Assembly (NCBI RefSeq): GCF_010548275.1
Contig: NZ_JAAGLT010000009.1
Location: 1-64,000, forward strand
Direction of reading: 5' to 3'
From: Streptomyces sp. SID12488
GTDB taxonomy: Bacteria; Actinomycetota; Actinomycetes; Streptomycetales; Streptomycetaceae
Length of the DNA: 64,000 nt
The notes beneath the pieces were generated by a model, which was not told the origin of the DNA, searched no databases, and worked only from the letters and a program-made list of their open reading frames with translations. This document shows, in pieces, positions 35,959-43,920 of the stretch (position 1 is the stretch's first letter; every line of letters starts with the position of its first letter). Position numbers and translations under genes: made by a program.

Positions 35959-37302
35959 ATGGCTCTCAAGATCACCGTGATCGGCACCGGATACCTCGGG
36001 GCCACCCACGCCGCCGCCATGGCCGAGCTCGGTTTCGAGGTGCTGGCACTGGATGTCGTGGAGGAGAAGATCGACCTGCTGCGGCGCGCGCAGGCCCCCA
36101 TGTACGAGCCCGGACTCGAAGAGCTGCTGCGCAAGCATGTCGCCGGGATCGAGGGGTCCACCGGGCGGCTGCGCTTCACCATGGACTGGACCGAGGTCGC
36201 CGCCTTCGGCGACATCCACTTCGTCTGCGTGAACACCCCGCAGAAGCACGGCGAGTACGCCTCCGACATGTCGTACGTCGACGCCGCGATCGAGTCCCTC
36301 GCCCCGCACCTCACCTCGCCCACCCTCGTCGTCGGCAAGTCGACCGTGCCCGTCGGCTCGGCGGACCGGCTCGCCCGGACGATCGCCGGGCTGGCGCCCG
36401 CCGGCGCTGACGCCGAGCTGGCCTGGAACCCGGAGTTCCTGCGCGAGGGCTTCGCCGTCCAGGACACGCTGCACCCGGACCGGCTCGTGGTCGGCGTACG
36501 GAGCGAGCGGGCCGAGAAGCTGTTGCGCGAGGTGTACGCCACGCCGATCGCGGAGGGGACCCCGTTCGTCGTCACCGACTTCCCGACCGCCGAGCTGGTG
36601 AAGACCTCCGCGAACTCGTTCCTGGCCACCAAGATCTCGTTCATCAACGCCATGGCGGAGGTCTGCGAGGCCGCCGACGGGGATGTGGCGAAGCTCGCCG
36701 AGGCGATCGGGTACGACGACCGGATCGGCAAGAAGTTCCTGCGGGCCGGGATCGGCTTCGGGGGCGGGTGTCTGCCCAAGGACATCCGGGCGTTCATGGC
36801 GCGCGCCGGTGAGCTGGGCGCGGACCAGGCGCTGACCTTCCTGCGCGAGATCGACTCGATCAACATGCGCCAGCGCGGCCAGATGGTGGAGCTGGCCCGG
36901 CAGGCGCTGGGCGGCGGCCCGTTCCTCGGGAAGCGGGTCGCGGTGCTCGGCGCCACCTTCAAGCCCGACTCGGACGACGTCCGTGACTCGCCCGCCCTCA
37001 ACGTCGCCGGGCAGATCCACCTCCAGGGCGGCCAGGTGACGGTGTACGACCCGAAGGGCATGGCCAACGCACGCAAGGTCTTCCCAACGCTCGCGTACGC
37101 CGACACGGCCCTGGAGGCGGTCCGGGGCGCCGACGCCGTACTGCACCTGACGGAGTGGCGGGAGTTCCGCGAGCTGGACCCGGCGGTGCTGGGCGAGGCG
37201 GTGGCCCACCGGCTAGTCCTGGACGGGCGCAACGCCCTCGACCCGGCGGTGTGGCGGAAGGCCGGCTGGACGTACCGCGCGATGGGGCGGCCCACCGCCT
37301 GA
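35959..37302 (+). CDS. UDP-glucose/GDP-mannose dehydrogenase family protein
   Basis: 447 residues. It oxidises a nucleotide sugar at C6 in two NAD-dependent steps, most likely UDP-glucose to UDP-glucuronate. The N-terminal Rossmann motif is VIGTGYLGATHAA, PMYEPGLEELL is the substrate loop, and the catalytic Cys lies in FGGGCLPKDIRAFM with the conserved Lys of GATFKPDSDDVRDSP in the C-terminal domain. ATG 35959 follows AGGAG at the correct spacing. With the LCP genes and glycosyltransferases nearby it may supply an acidic sugar for a wall glycan. Confidence 0.93.
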   Translation: MALKITVIGTGYLGATHAAAMAELGFEVLALDVVEEKIDLLRRAQAPMYEPGLEELLRKHVAGIEGSTGRLRFTMDWTEVAAFGDIHFVCVNTPQKHGEYASDMSYVDAAIESLAPHLTSPTLVVGKSTVPVGSADRLARTIAGLAPAGADAELAWNPEFLREGFAVQDTLHPDRLVVGVRSERAEKLLREVYATPIAEGTPFVVTDFPTAELVKTSANSFLATKISFINAMAEVCEAADGDVAKLAEAIGYDDRIGKKFLRAGIGFGGGCLPKDIRAFMARAGELGADQALTFLREIDSINMRQRGQMVELARQALGGGPFLGKRVAVLGATFKPDSDDVRDSPALNVAGQIHLQGGQVTVYDPKGMANARKVFPTLAYADTALEAVRGADAVLHLTEWREFRELDPAVLGEAVAHRLVLDGRNALDPAVWRKAGWTYRAMGRPTA

Positions 37303-37341
37303 CGGCCGCTTGAGGCTGACGGAGTCCGGCCCGGGAAAGGA

Positions 37342-37378
37342 CGCCGGTCCGGCCGAGGCTCAGTCGGCCGGACCGGCG
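37342..37378. terminator. Terminator hairpin
   Basis: A perfect 15-bp inverted repeat, CGCCGGTCCGGCCGA at 37342-37356 and its complement at 37364-37378, with a 7-base loop. It lies between the convergent UDP-glucose dehydrogenase and CGNR genes. Confidence 0.75.
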
Positions 37379-37456
37379 CCTGCCCCATTCTCCACATCCC
37401 GGCCACGCTTCGGGACCCGCATCCCAAATCCCGGGCGGCCACTCCACGCGGGGCCC

Positions 37457-37966
37457 CTACTTCGCGCGGTACCGGCGCATCTTCGCGCGTGCCCCGCACA
37501 CCGACATGGCGCACCAGCGGCGGCGCCCGGCGGGGCTGCGGTCGTAGTACGCCCAGTGGCACTCTGGCAGCTCACAGGCCTTCAGGCGCAGCCAGGTGCC
37601 GTCGGTGAGCGCCTCCGCGACGGCCGCCGCCACGCGGGAGAGCAGCGGGCCCTCCTCGGCGGCGGTCAGCCGGGCCGAGCCGTCCCGTTCGTCGACGGTC
37701 ACCAACAGCGGGGCGCGGGACAGCAGTTGACCCAGGGGCGTGACGGCATCGTGCGGTGGATGCCCGGCGTGGGCGAGGCAGACGGCCCGCAGGGACTCCC
37801 GCAGCTCCTTCACGGCCGCCAGGTCCCGTTCGGTGATCTCCGCGATGCCGAACGCGGTACGCCCCTCGACGGTGTCCAGCGCTTCCCGGCCCGATTCCAG
37901 GCCCCTGGTGTTCACCAGGGCCTCCACGAGGGCCAGCCCCCCGGGCGCGGACCCGTTCTCGCTCAT
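37457..37966 (-). CDS. CGNR zinc-finger domain protein (ABATE-type)
   Basis: 169 residues. Residues ~10-115 are the helical ABATE domain, a presumed stress-linked ligand sensor, and the C-terminal ~45 residues are the CGNR zinc finger (CELPECHWAYYDRSP, RRRWCAMSVCGARAKM), with CGAR in place of CGNR. Such proteins are predicted transcription regulators. It stands alone and is convergent to the UDP-glucose dehydrogenase gene and divergent from the VOC pair. ATG at 37966 has no strong SD. Confidence 0.88.
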   Translation of the reverse strand: MSENGSAPGGLALVEALVNTRGLESGREALDTVEGRTAFGIAEITERDLAAVKELRESLRAVCLAHAGHPPHDAVTPLGQLLSRAPLLVTVDERDGSARLTAAEEGPLLSRVAAAVAEALTDGTWLRLKACELPECHWAYYDRSPAGRRRWCAMSVCGARAKMRRYRAK

Positions 37967-38114
37967 ATGGGCGACATTACCTCCTCGCGTTACCTCCTAT
38001 GCGCGGGCATCCGGTAACCGTTACCGTATGAGCCGGGTCAACCGGTAACAACGGGGTACCCGGAACGCCAGGGAGCAGCAGAGAGCACTGAGCAGGCAAT
38101 CGACGGAGGAACCC

Positions 38115-38474
38115 ATGCCCATCGCCAAGTTCGACCAGGTCGTCCTGGACTGTCCCGACCCCGGCGCGCTCGCCGCCTTCTACGCCGGGCTGCTGGGCGG
38201 CACGCCCGAGGTCCAGGAGGACTGGGTCGACCTGCGGGTCCCGGACGGGCCGGGCCTGGCCTTCCAGGCCACCCCCGGCCACGTGCCCCCGAAGTGGCCG
38301 TCGGCCGACGGCTCGCAGCAGTTCCATCTGGACGTGACCGTGGCCGACCTGGACGCGGCCGAGCGGGAGGTGCTCGCGCTGGGCGCGAAGCCGCTGGAGA
38401 CGGAGGACCGGGCCCGCTCCTTCAGGGTCTACGCCGATCCGGCTGGGCACCCGTTCTGCCTCTGCGTGGGCTGA
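38115..38474 (+). CDS. VOC (glyoxalase/dioxygenase-like) family protein 1
   Basis: 119 residues, one vicinal-oxygen-chelate half with two beta-alpha-beta-beta-beta modules. FDQVVLDCPDPGALAAFYAG begins the first and QFHLDVTVADLDAAEREVL the second; YADPAGHPFCLC closes the fold. Metal ligands cannot be assigned. ATG 38115 has GGAGGAACCC just before it. It resembles the next gene closely, and the two share the same ribosome-binding sequence, so they arose by tandem duplication and are probably cotranscribed. Confidence 0.88.
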   Translation: MPIAKFDQVVLDCPDPGALAAFYAGLLGGTPEVQEDWVDLRVPDGPGLAFQATPGHVPPKWPSADGSQQFHLDVTVADLDAAEREVLALGAKPLETEDRARSFRVYADPAGHPFCLCVG

Positions 38475-38530
38475 ACAGGCCTGACGGACGTGACAGACGT
38501 GCCGAACCGCCTTACCGACCGGAGGAACCC

Positions 38531-38926
38531 ATGACGCCCGTAGCCCGTTTCCGTACCGTCGTCCTCGACTGTCCCGACCCGCACGCGCTGGCCCGTTTCT
38601 ACGCGGGGGTCCTCGGCGGTACGCCCACGGAAGGGGAGCCCGAGTGGGTCGTGCTCCACGTCTCCGGCGGGCCGCGGCTGGCCTTCCAGCAGGCGCCCGG
38701 GTACGCCCCGCCCGAGTGGCCGCGGGCCGATCACGCCTCGCAGCAGTTCCACCTCGACCTGGACGCCGGCTCCACCTGGGCGGAGCTGGACTCGGCCCAG
38801 GAGGCTGTCCTCGCGCTGGGCGCCCGCCCGCTGGACCTGGACGACCAGGACGGGAAGCGGGACTTCAGGGTGTACGCCGATCCGGCGGGGCATCCGTTCT
38901 GCCTCTGCCGGATCGAGCGCACCTGA
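38531..38926 (+). CDS. VOC family protein 2 (tandem paralogue)
   Basis: 131 residues. Same fold as the preceding gene (FRTVVLDCPDPHALARFYAG, QFHLDLDAG, VYADPAGHPFCLC), 12 residues longer through a short insert (STWAELDSAQEAV) in the second module. The ribosome site GGAGGAACCC is identical to that of the first copy. Proteins of this kind bind small hydrophobic or phenolic ligands; no reaction can be assigned. It ends 9 bases before the convergent dipeptidase-like gene. Confidence 0.87.
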   Translation: MTPVARFRTVVLDCPDPHALARFYAGVLGGTPTEGEPEWVVLHVSGGPRLAFQQAPGYAPPEWPRADHASQQFHLDLDAGSTWAELDSAQEAVLALGARPLDLDDQDGKRDFRVYADPAGHPFCLCRIERT

Positions 38927-38935
38927 GCAGCCGAA

Positions 38936-40117
38936 TCAGCCGTCCAGCTCCGCGATCCGTGCCGTGGACGGCTCCCGGCGTTGCTGGGCCGCCTTGGCCG
39001 TGAAGTCGGCGCTGCGCAGGACGCGCTGAACGTTTCCCCAGGTGAGGAGACCGATGTCAGGCTCGGTCCAGCCGCGGCGAAGGAGTTCGGCGATCAGGTT
39101 CGGGTAGCAGGAGGCGTCGCCGAGTTCCTGGGGGTGGGCGCTGCCGGAGTCGTACGTGCCGGACAGGCCGACGCACTCCGGGCCCGCGACCGCGCGGACA
39201 TGGTCGAGATGGTCGGCGACGTCACGGACGGACGGCCCGGTCTGCTCGGCCGTCAGCGGCACCAGGCACAGCCCCCTGGCCGCGCCCAGCTCGGCGAGCG
39301 TCTCGTCTGGGAGGTTGGCGGGGTGGGGGCGCAGGGCGCGGGCCGCGGAGCGGGTGCACAGGACCGGCGCCTTGGAGATCGTGACGGTACGGCTGATGGT
39401 GGCCGGGGAGGCTCCCGAGAGGTCGGCCAGCACGCCGAGCCGGTTCATCTCGCGGACCACCTCCTCGCCGAACCGGGTCAGCCCGGCCTCGCTCGCCCAG
39501 GACGTGCCCGCGAGGGTGAGCACGCGCAGGCCCAGGGAGTGCAGGACGCGCAGGATGCCGATCGAGTCGTCGAGCGCGGCTGCGGCGGCGGGCCCGAGGA
39601 CGACAGCGACCCGTCCGCAGTTGCGGGCGTCGGTGACCTGCCCGGCGGTGTCCGCGAGACGCAGCCCCTCGGGGTGGCTGCGAGCCACCGTCCTGACCAG
39701 GTCGAGCTGCTCCAGGGTGGCGCCGACGGCCCGGTCCCCGGTGAGCCCCTCAGGCAGGTGCAGCGCCCAGAACAGCGCGCCCACGTGGCCGCGTCGCATG
39801 CGGGGCACATCGGTGTCGACGGTGCTCTCACCGAGCTCCAGGTCGTACCAGGCGAGGTGCCGCAGCGCCCAGGGCAGTCCGCTGTAGCCGTCGGCGACGG
39901 GGTGCTCGGCGAGGACGGCGTGGGCACGGTCGAGGGGGTCGGCGGTGTCCTGGTCGGAGAGATCGGAAAGGGCCGAGAGGGCGGAGAGGTCGAAATCCGT
40001 CGCCTGGTCGTCGTGGGGGTGGTCGTCGGGCTCCGGCATGGAGACGGGCGGGGGCAGCGGAGGGTCGAGTTTCCCGACCTCGGCTGTGGTGTGCAGTTCG
40101 TCCTGCAGGTCGGCCAT
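38936..40117 (-). CDS. Inactive-looking membrane dipeptidase homologue
   Basis: 393 residues. It aligns over its whole length with the neighbouring dipeptidase, but all five positions that bind the two zinc ions are changed: the H-x-D of DGHNDLPW reads D-G-Y-S-G here (Tyr78, Gly80), the bridging Glu is Ala177, and the two later His are Gly235 (ADLSG) and Arg256 (VLCTRSAAR). The first ~60 residues are an acidic extension absent from the paralogue. The fold looks preserved (LVRTVARSHPEGL, CYPNLIAELLRRGW) and the frame is open, so it is probably a non-catalytic protein, not a pseudogene. ATG 40117 follows ACGGAGC. Confidence 0.85.
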   Translation of the reverse strand: MADLQDELHTTAEVGKLDPPLPPPVSMPEPDDHPHDDQATDFDLSALSALSDLSDQDTADPLDRAHAVLAEHPVADGYSGLPWALRHLAWYDLELGESTVDTDVPRMRRGHVGALFWALHLPEGLTGDRAVGATLEQLDLVRTVARSHPEGLRLADTAGQVTDARNCGRVAVVLGPAAAAALDDSIGILRVLHSLGLRVLTLAGTSWASEAGLTRFGEEVVREMNRLGVLADLSGASPATISRTVTISKAPVLCTRSAARALRPHPANLPDETLAELGAARGLCLVPLTAEQTGPSVRDVADHLDHVRAVAGPECVGLSGTYDSGSAHPQELGDASCYPNLIAELLRRGWTEPDIGLLTWGNVQRVLRSADFTAKAAQQRREPSTARIAELDG

Positions 40118-40237
40118 GACGGGCTCCGTACGTCGTGATCTACCGCGTGATCGCAATACGGTCACCGTCGCACGGAGCCGAGGGGGCTTCCTGGTGGGTG
40201 GGGCGTTCGGGGGTACGCCCTGGCCGCCGAGTCCGCC

Positions 40238-41425
40238 TCAGCCGTCCAGCTCCTCCAGCGTGGCGTTGGACGGCCCCCGCCTGCTCTGTTCCTCCCGTGC
40301 CACGTCCTCGGCCGCCCCCAGCACCCGTACCGCGTTGCTCCAGGTCAGCTTGGCGAGGTCGGTCTTCGACCAGCTCCGGTCGAGGAGTTCCGCGATGAGA
40401 TTCGGGTAACCGGAGACATCGTTCAGCCCGTCCGGGGTGAACGCCGTGCCGTCGTAGTCGCCGCCGATGCCCAGGTGGTCGACGCCGGCCACCTCGCGCA
40501 TGTGGTCCAGGTGGTCGGCGACCGTCGAGACCGTGGCGATCGGGCGCGGGTTCGTCTCCTCGAAGGCCCGGTGGACCTTCATCGCCTCGGGGGTCGTGGC
40601 GAGGTGGTGGAAACCGTGGTCGCGCATGTTGTCGTCCGCGGCGGCCGTCCAGTCGACGGCGGCCTGGAGGACGAACTTGGGCACGAACGTCACCATCGCC
40701 ATCCCGCCGTTGCCTGGCAGGCGTTCCAGGACGTCGTCGGGGATGTTGCGCGGGTGGTCGCACACCGCGCGCGAGGAGGAGTGGGAGAAGATCACCGGTG
40801 CAACGGACGTGTCCAGCGCGTGCCGCATCGTCGTCGCGGCCACGTGGGAGAGGTCGACGAGCATGCCGAGGCGGTTCATCTCCCGGACCACCTCGCGGCC
40901 GAACTCCGACAGCCCGCCGACGCCCGGCTCGTCCGTCGCCGAGTCCGCCCACGCCACGTTGTCGTTGTGGGTGAGGGTCAGATAGCGCACGCCCAGTTCG
41001 TACAACCCCCGCAGGGTGCCGAGGGAGTTGGCGATCGAGTGACCGCCCTCGGCGCCCATCAACGAGGCGATACGGCCTTCGCGCCGGCCCGCCTCCATGT
41101 CGGCGGCCGTGAGGGCGGGCCGCAGGTCGTCGCCGTATCGCGCGATCAACTGACGTACGCAGTCGATCTGTTCGAGGGTCGCGGGCACCGCGTCGGGCAG
41201 GTCCGAGCGGACGTACACCGACCAGTACTGCGCGCCGACCCCGCCCTCGCGCAGGCGCGGGATGTCGGTGTGCAGGTGGGCGTGCTGGGCGGTTGCGATG
41301 TCGCGGGCGTCGAGGTCGTAGCGGACCTGTTCGCGCAGCGCCCACGGGAGGTCGTTGTGGCCGTCGACGACCGGGAACTCGCGCAGGAGTTCCCGGGCCT
41401 GCTCCAGGGAGCTCACCGACGTCAC
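40238..41425 (-). CDS. Membrane dipeptidase (renal dipeptidase family)
   Basis: 395 residues, a soluble bacterial member of the amidohydrolase superfamily. It hydrolyses dipeptides, often with a D-residue at the second position; the close S. coelicolor homologue SCO3058 has been characterised and prefers L-Arg-D-Asp, to my recollection. The zinc ligands are His23 and Asp25 (DGHNDLPW), Glu126 (GAEGGHS), His194 (VDLSHVA) and His215 (VIFSHSSSRA). GTG 41425 overlaps the purE stop, so the gene follows purK-purE in one operon. The paralogue without ligands lies 120 bases downstream. Confidence 0.93.
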   Translation of the reverse strand: MTSVSSLEQARELLREFPVVDGHNDLPWALREQVRYDLDARDIATAQHAHLHTDIPRLREGGVGAQYWSVYVRSDLPDAVPATLEQIDCVRQLIARYGDDLRPALTAADMEAGRREGRIASLMGAEGGHSIANSLGTLRGLYELGVRYLTLTHNDNVAWADSATDEPGVGGLSEFGREVVREMNRLGMLVDLSHVAATTMRHALDTSVAPVIFSHSSSRAVCDHPRNIPDDVLERLPGNGGMAMVTFVPKFVLQAAVDWTAAADDNMRDHGFHHLATTPEAMKVHRAFEETNPRPIATVSTVADHLDHMREVAGVDHLGIGGDYDGTAFTPDGLNDVSGYPNLIAELLDRSWSKTDLAKLTWSNAVRVLGAAEDVAREEQSRRGPSNATLEELDG

Positions 41426-41964
41426 TTCCCGAAGCCGAAGCCGCTGCCGCCCGCGCCGCTGTCGACCTTGGCGCGCAGCCGCTTGCCCTTCTCGGTGGCC
41501 TGGTCGTTCAGCTCCTGCTGGAACTCCCGCATCCGGCCGAGGAGTTCCTCGTCGTGCGAGGCCAGGATGCGGGCCGCCAGCAGGCCCGCGTTGCGCGCCC
41601 CGCCGACCGAGACCGTGGCGACCGGCACACCGGCCGGCATCTGCACGATCGACAGCAACGAGTCCATGCCGTCGAGGTACTTGAGGGGCACCGGGACACC
41701 GATCACGGGGAGCGGGGTCACCGACGCCAGCATGCCGGGCAGGTGGGCCGCGCCGCCCGCGCCCGCGATGATCGTCTTCAGCCCGCGGTCGGCGGCCTGC
41801 TCGCCGTACGTGATCATCTCGCGCGGCATGCGGTGCGCGGACAGGACGTCGACCTCGTAGGCGATCTCGAACTCGTCGAGGGCCTGGGCGGCGGCCTCCA
41901 TGACGGGCCAGTCGGAGTCGGAACCCATGACGATGCCCACGAGGGGGCCTGCGACGGGACTCAT
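41422..41964 (-). CDS. purE: N5-carboxyaminoimidazole ribonucleotide mutase
   Basis: 180 residues, a class I PurE. It shifts the carboxylate of N5-CAIR to C4 to give CAIR in purine synthesis. The signature GSDSDWPVMEAA binds the phosphate, LSAHRMPREMI carries the catalytic His, and AGAGGAAHLPGMLA completes the site. A Gly-rich tail (GAGGSGFGFGK) follows. The start overlaps the purK stop by 4 bases (ATGA) and the stop overlaps the dipeptidase start, so the three are translationally coupled. Confidence 0.96.
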   Translation of the reverse strand: MSPVAGPLVGIVMGSDSDWPVMEAAAQALDEFEIAYEVDVLSAHRMPREMITYGEQAADRGLKTIIAGAGGAAHLPGMLASVTPLPVIGVPVPLKYLDGMDSLLSIVQMPAGVPVATVSVGGARNAGLLAARILASHDEELLGRMREFQQELNDQATEKGKRLRAKVDSGAGGSGFGFGK

Positions 41965-43121
41965 TCGGTGATCGTGCCTCTCAGATAGCCGGCTGCGTGA
42001 CGGGCGCGCTCCAGCACGTCGTCCAGGTCGTCGCCGTAGGTGTTGACGTGGCCGACCTTGCGGCCGGGCTTCACGTCCTTGCCGTACATGTGGATCTTGA
42101 GCTGGGGGTCGCGGGCCATGCAGTGCAGGTAAGCGGAGTACATGTCGGGGAAGTCGCCGCCGAGGACGTTCGCCATGACCGTCCATTTGGCGCGCGGGCG
42201 CGGATCGCCGAGGGGGAGATCGAGGACCGCGCGGACGTGGTTGGCGAACTGGCTGGTGATCGCGCCGTCCTGGGTCCAGTGGCCCGAGTTGTGCGGACGC
42301 ATCGCCAGTTCGTTGACGAGGATGCGACCGTCACGGGTCTCGAACAGTTCGACGGCCAGGTGGCCGACCACGCCGAGTTCCTTGGCGATGCGCAGGGCCA
42401 GTTCCGTGGCCTGGAGGGTCAGCTCCTCGGCGATGCCGGGCGCCGGGGCGATGACGGTGTCGCACACGCCGTCGACCTGCTGCGACTCGACGACCGGGTA
42501 CGCGACGGCCTGGCCGTGCGGGGAGCGGACGACGTTCGCCGCCAGTTCCCGTACGAAGTCGACCTTCTCCTCGGCCAGGACCGGCACACCGGCCCGGAAG
42601 GGGTCGGCGGCGTCCGCCGCGGACCGGACGACCCACACGCCCTTGCCGTCGTACCCGCCGCGGACCGTCTTGAGGACGACCGGAAAGCCGTCCCCCTCAT
42701 CGCCTTCGGGCACGCCCTCGGCCGCGAAAGCCACCACGTCCGCGACGTCGCGGACGATGCGATGGCGGGGGCACGGCACCCCGATCTCGTCGAGCCTCGC
42801 CCGCATCACGCCCTTGTCCTGGGCGTGCACGAGCGCGTCGGGGCCGGGGCGGACGGGGATGCCGTCCGCCTCCAGGGCCCGTAGATGCTCGGTCGGGACG
42901 TGTTCGTGATCGAAAGTGATCACATCGCACCCCTGCGCGAAGGCGCGCAGCGTCTCCAGGTCGCGGTAGTCGCCGATGACGACATCGCCGACGACCTGCG
43001 CCGCGGACTCCTGCGGGGTGTCACTGAGAAGCTTGAACCTGATGCCGAGCGGGATGCCCGCCTCGTGTGTCATACGAGCGAGCTGCCCCCCGCCGACCAT
43101 GCCGACTACCGGGAACGTCAC
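41961..43121 (-). CDS. purK: N5-carboxyaminoimidazole ribonucleotide synthase
   Basis: 386 residues, an ATP-grasp enzyme that carboxylates aminoimidazole ribonucleotide with bicarbonate. The N terminus is VVGMVGGGQLARM, VVLKTVRGGYDGKGVWV forms the ATP lid and the C-terminal region has EMAMRPHNSGHWT-like sequence (NELAMRPHNSGHW). GTG 43121 was chosen because it gives the standard N terminus; the SD-like GGAGG lies directly against it with no spacer, which is unusual. First gene of the purK-purE-dipeptidase operon, divergent from the GtrA gene. Confidence 0.95.
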   Translation of the reverse strand: MTFPVVGMVGGGQLARMTHEAGIPLGIRFKLLSDTPQESAAQVVGDVVIGDYRDLETLRAFAQGCDVITFDHEHVPTEHLRALEADGIPVRPGPDALVHAQDKGVMRARLDEIGVPCPRHRIVRDVADVVAFAAEGVPEGDEGDGFPVVLKTVRGGYDGKGVWVVRSAADAADPFRAGVPVLAEEKVDFVRELAANVVRSPHGQAVAYPVVESQQVDGVCDTVIAPAPGIAEELTLQATELALRIAKELGVVGHLAVELFETRDGRILVNELAMRPHNSGHWTQDGAITSQFANHVRAVLDLPLGDPRPRAKWTVMANVLGGDFPDMYSAYLHCMARDPQLKIHMYGKDVKPGRKVGHVNTYGDDLDDVLERARHAAGYLRGTITE

Positions 43122-43284
43122 CCTCCAAGAGTATCGGCGAGTATCCGGTCGGCCATCCCGGCCTGATTTCACGCATTACACGCCTGTGACTCGATGCGCA
43201 CAGGCAAGCCCCAGAGGGGGTGGTTAGCATGGCTGGGTTGACGAAATCCCACACTGCGATCCCACAGACGGGGGCCGACAGACC

Positions 43285-43854
43285 ATGGAACATGGTTCCG
43301 AAGCTGGTTCCGACGGGCTTCATACGACGCCCCGGAGCGCCGTACGCCGACGATTCGACCAGTTCGCGGCCGAGGTGGCGAGGTTCGGGGCGGTGGGAAC
43401 GGCGGGGCTTCTCGTCAACCTGCTCGTGTTCAACCTGGTGCGCAGTACGACCGACCTCCCGGTCGTCCGCGCCGGTGTCACCGCCACGGTCGTCGCGATC
43501 TGTACGAACTACATCGGCTTCCGTTACTTCACGTACCGGGACCGCGACAAGAGCGGCCGCACGAAGGAACTGACGCTGTTCCTGCTGTTCAGCGCGGTCG
43601 GACTGGTCATCGAGAACGGCGTGCTCTACGCGGCGACCTACGGCTTCGGCCTGGACAGCCCGCTGCAGAGCAACGTCTTCAAGTTCGTCGGGATCGGCGT
43701 CGCGACGCTGTTCCGCTTCTGGTCGTACCGTACGTGGGTGTTCCGTACGCTTCCGGCGCGGGAGGCTGTGGCCAGCGCGGAGTCGTTCCTGGAGCCTATC
43801 CCCGAGGGTCGGACGATTCCGGAGGGCCGGAACCAGCGTCAGCGGGTGGGTTGA
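43285..43854 (+). CDS. GtrA family membrane protein
   Basis: 189 residues with four membrane helices between ~30 and ~155 (FGAVGTAGLLVNLLVFNL, VVAICTNYIGFRYFTYRD). GtrA-like proteins are thought to flip polyprenyl-phosphate sugars across the membrane for wall or teichoic-acid glycosylation. The soluble tail (EPIPEGRTIPEGRNQRQ) has an 8-residue near repeat. The ATG at 43285 is not preceded by a strong SD. It is divergent from purK with 163 bases between. Confidence 0.88.
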   Translation: MEHGSEAGSDGLHTTPRSAVRRRFDQFAAEVARFGAVGTAGLLVNLLVFNLVRSTTDLPVVRAGVTATVVAICTNYIGFRYFTYRDRDKSGRTKELTLFLLFSAVGLVIENGVLYAATYGFGLDSPLQSNVFKFVGIGVATLFRFWSYRTWVFRTLPAREAVASAESFLEPIPEGRTIPEGRNQRQRVG

Positions 43855-43890
43855 GCGAGTTCGGTTCAGTGCGGCGCCGTCGTGGCTTGT

Positions 43891-43911
43891 CGCGCAGTTC
43901 CCCGCGCCCCT
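43891..43911. repeat. Streptomyces intergenic repeat, copy 1
   Basis: CGCGCAGTTCCCCGCGCCCC followed by T, a 21-base sequence found exactly in reverse orientation at 45264-45284. It belongs to a class of intergenic repeats that I recognise from many Streptomyces genomes. Here it lies between the convergent GtrA and histidine kinase genes and, with the trailing AAGGGGCGC, can form a hairpin. Confidence 0.6.
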
Positions 43912-43920
43912 AAGGGGCGC

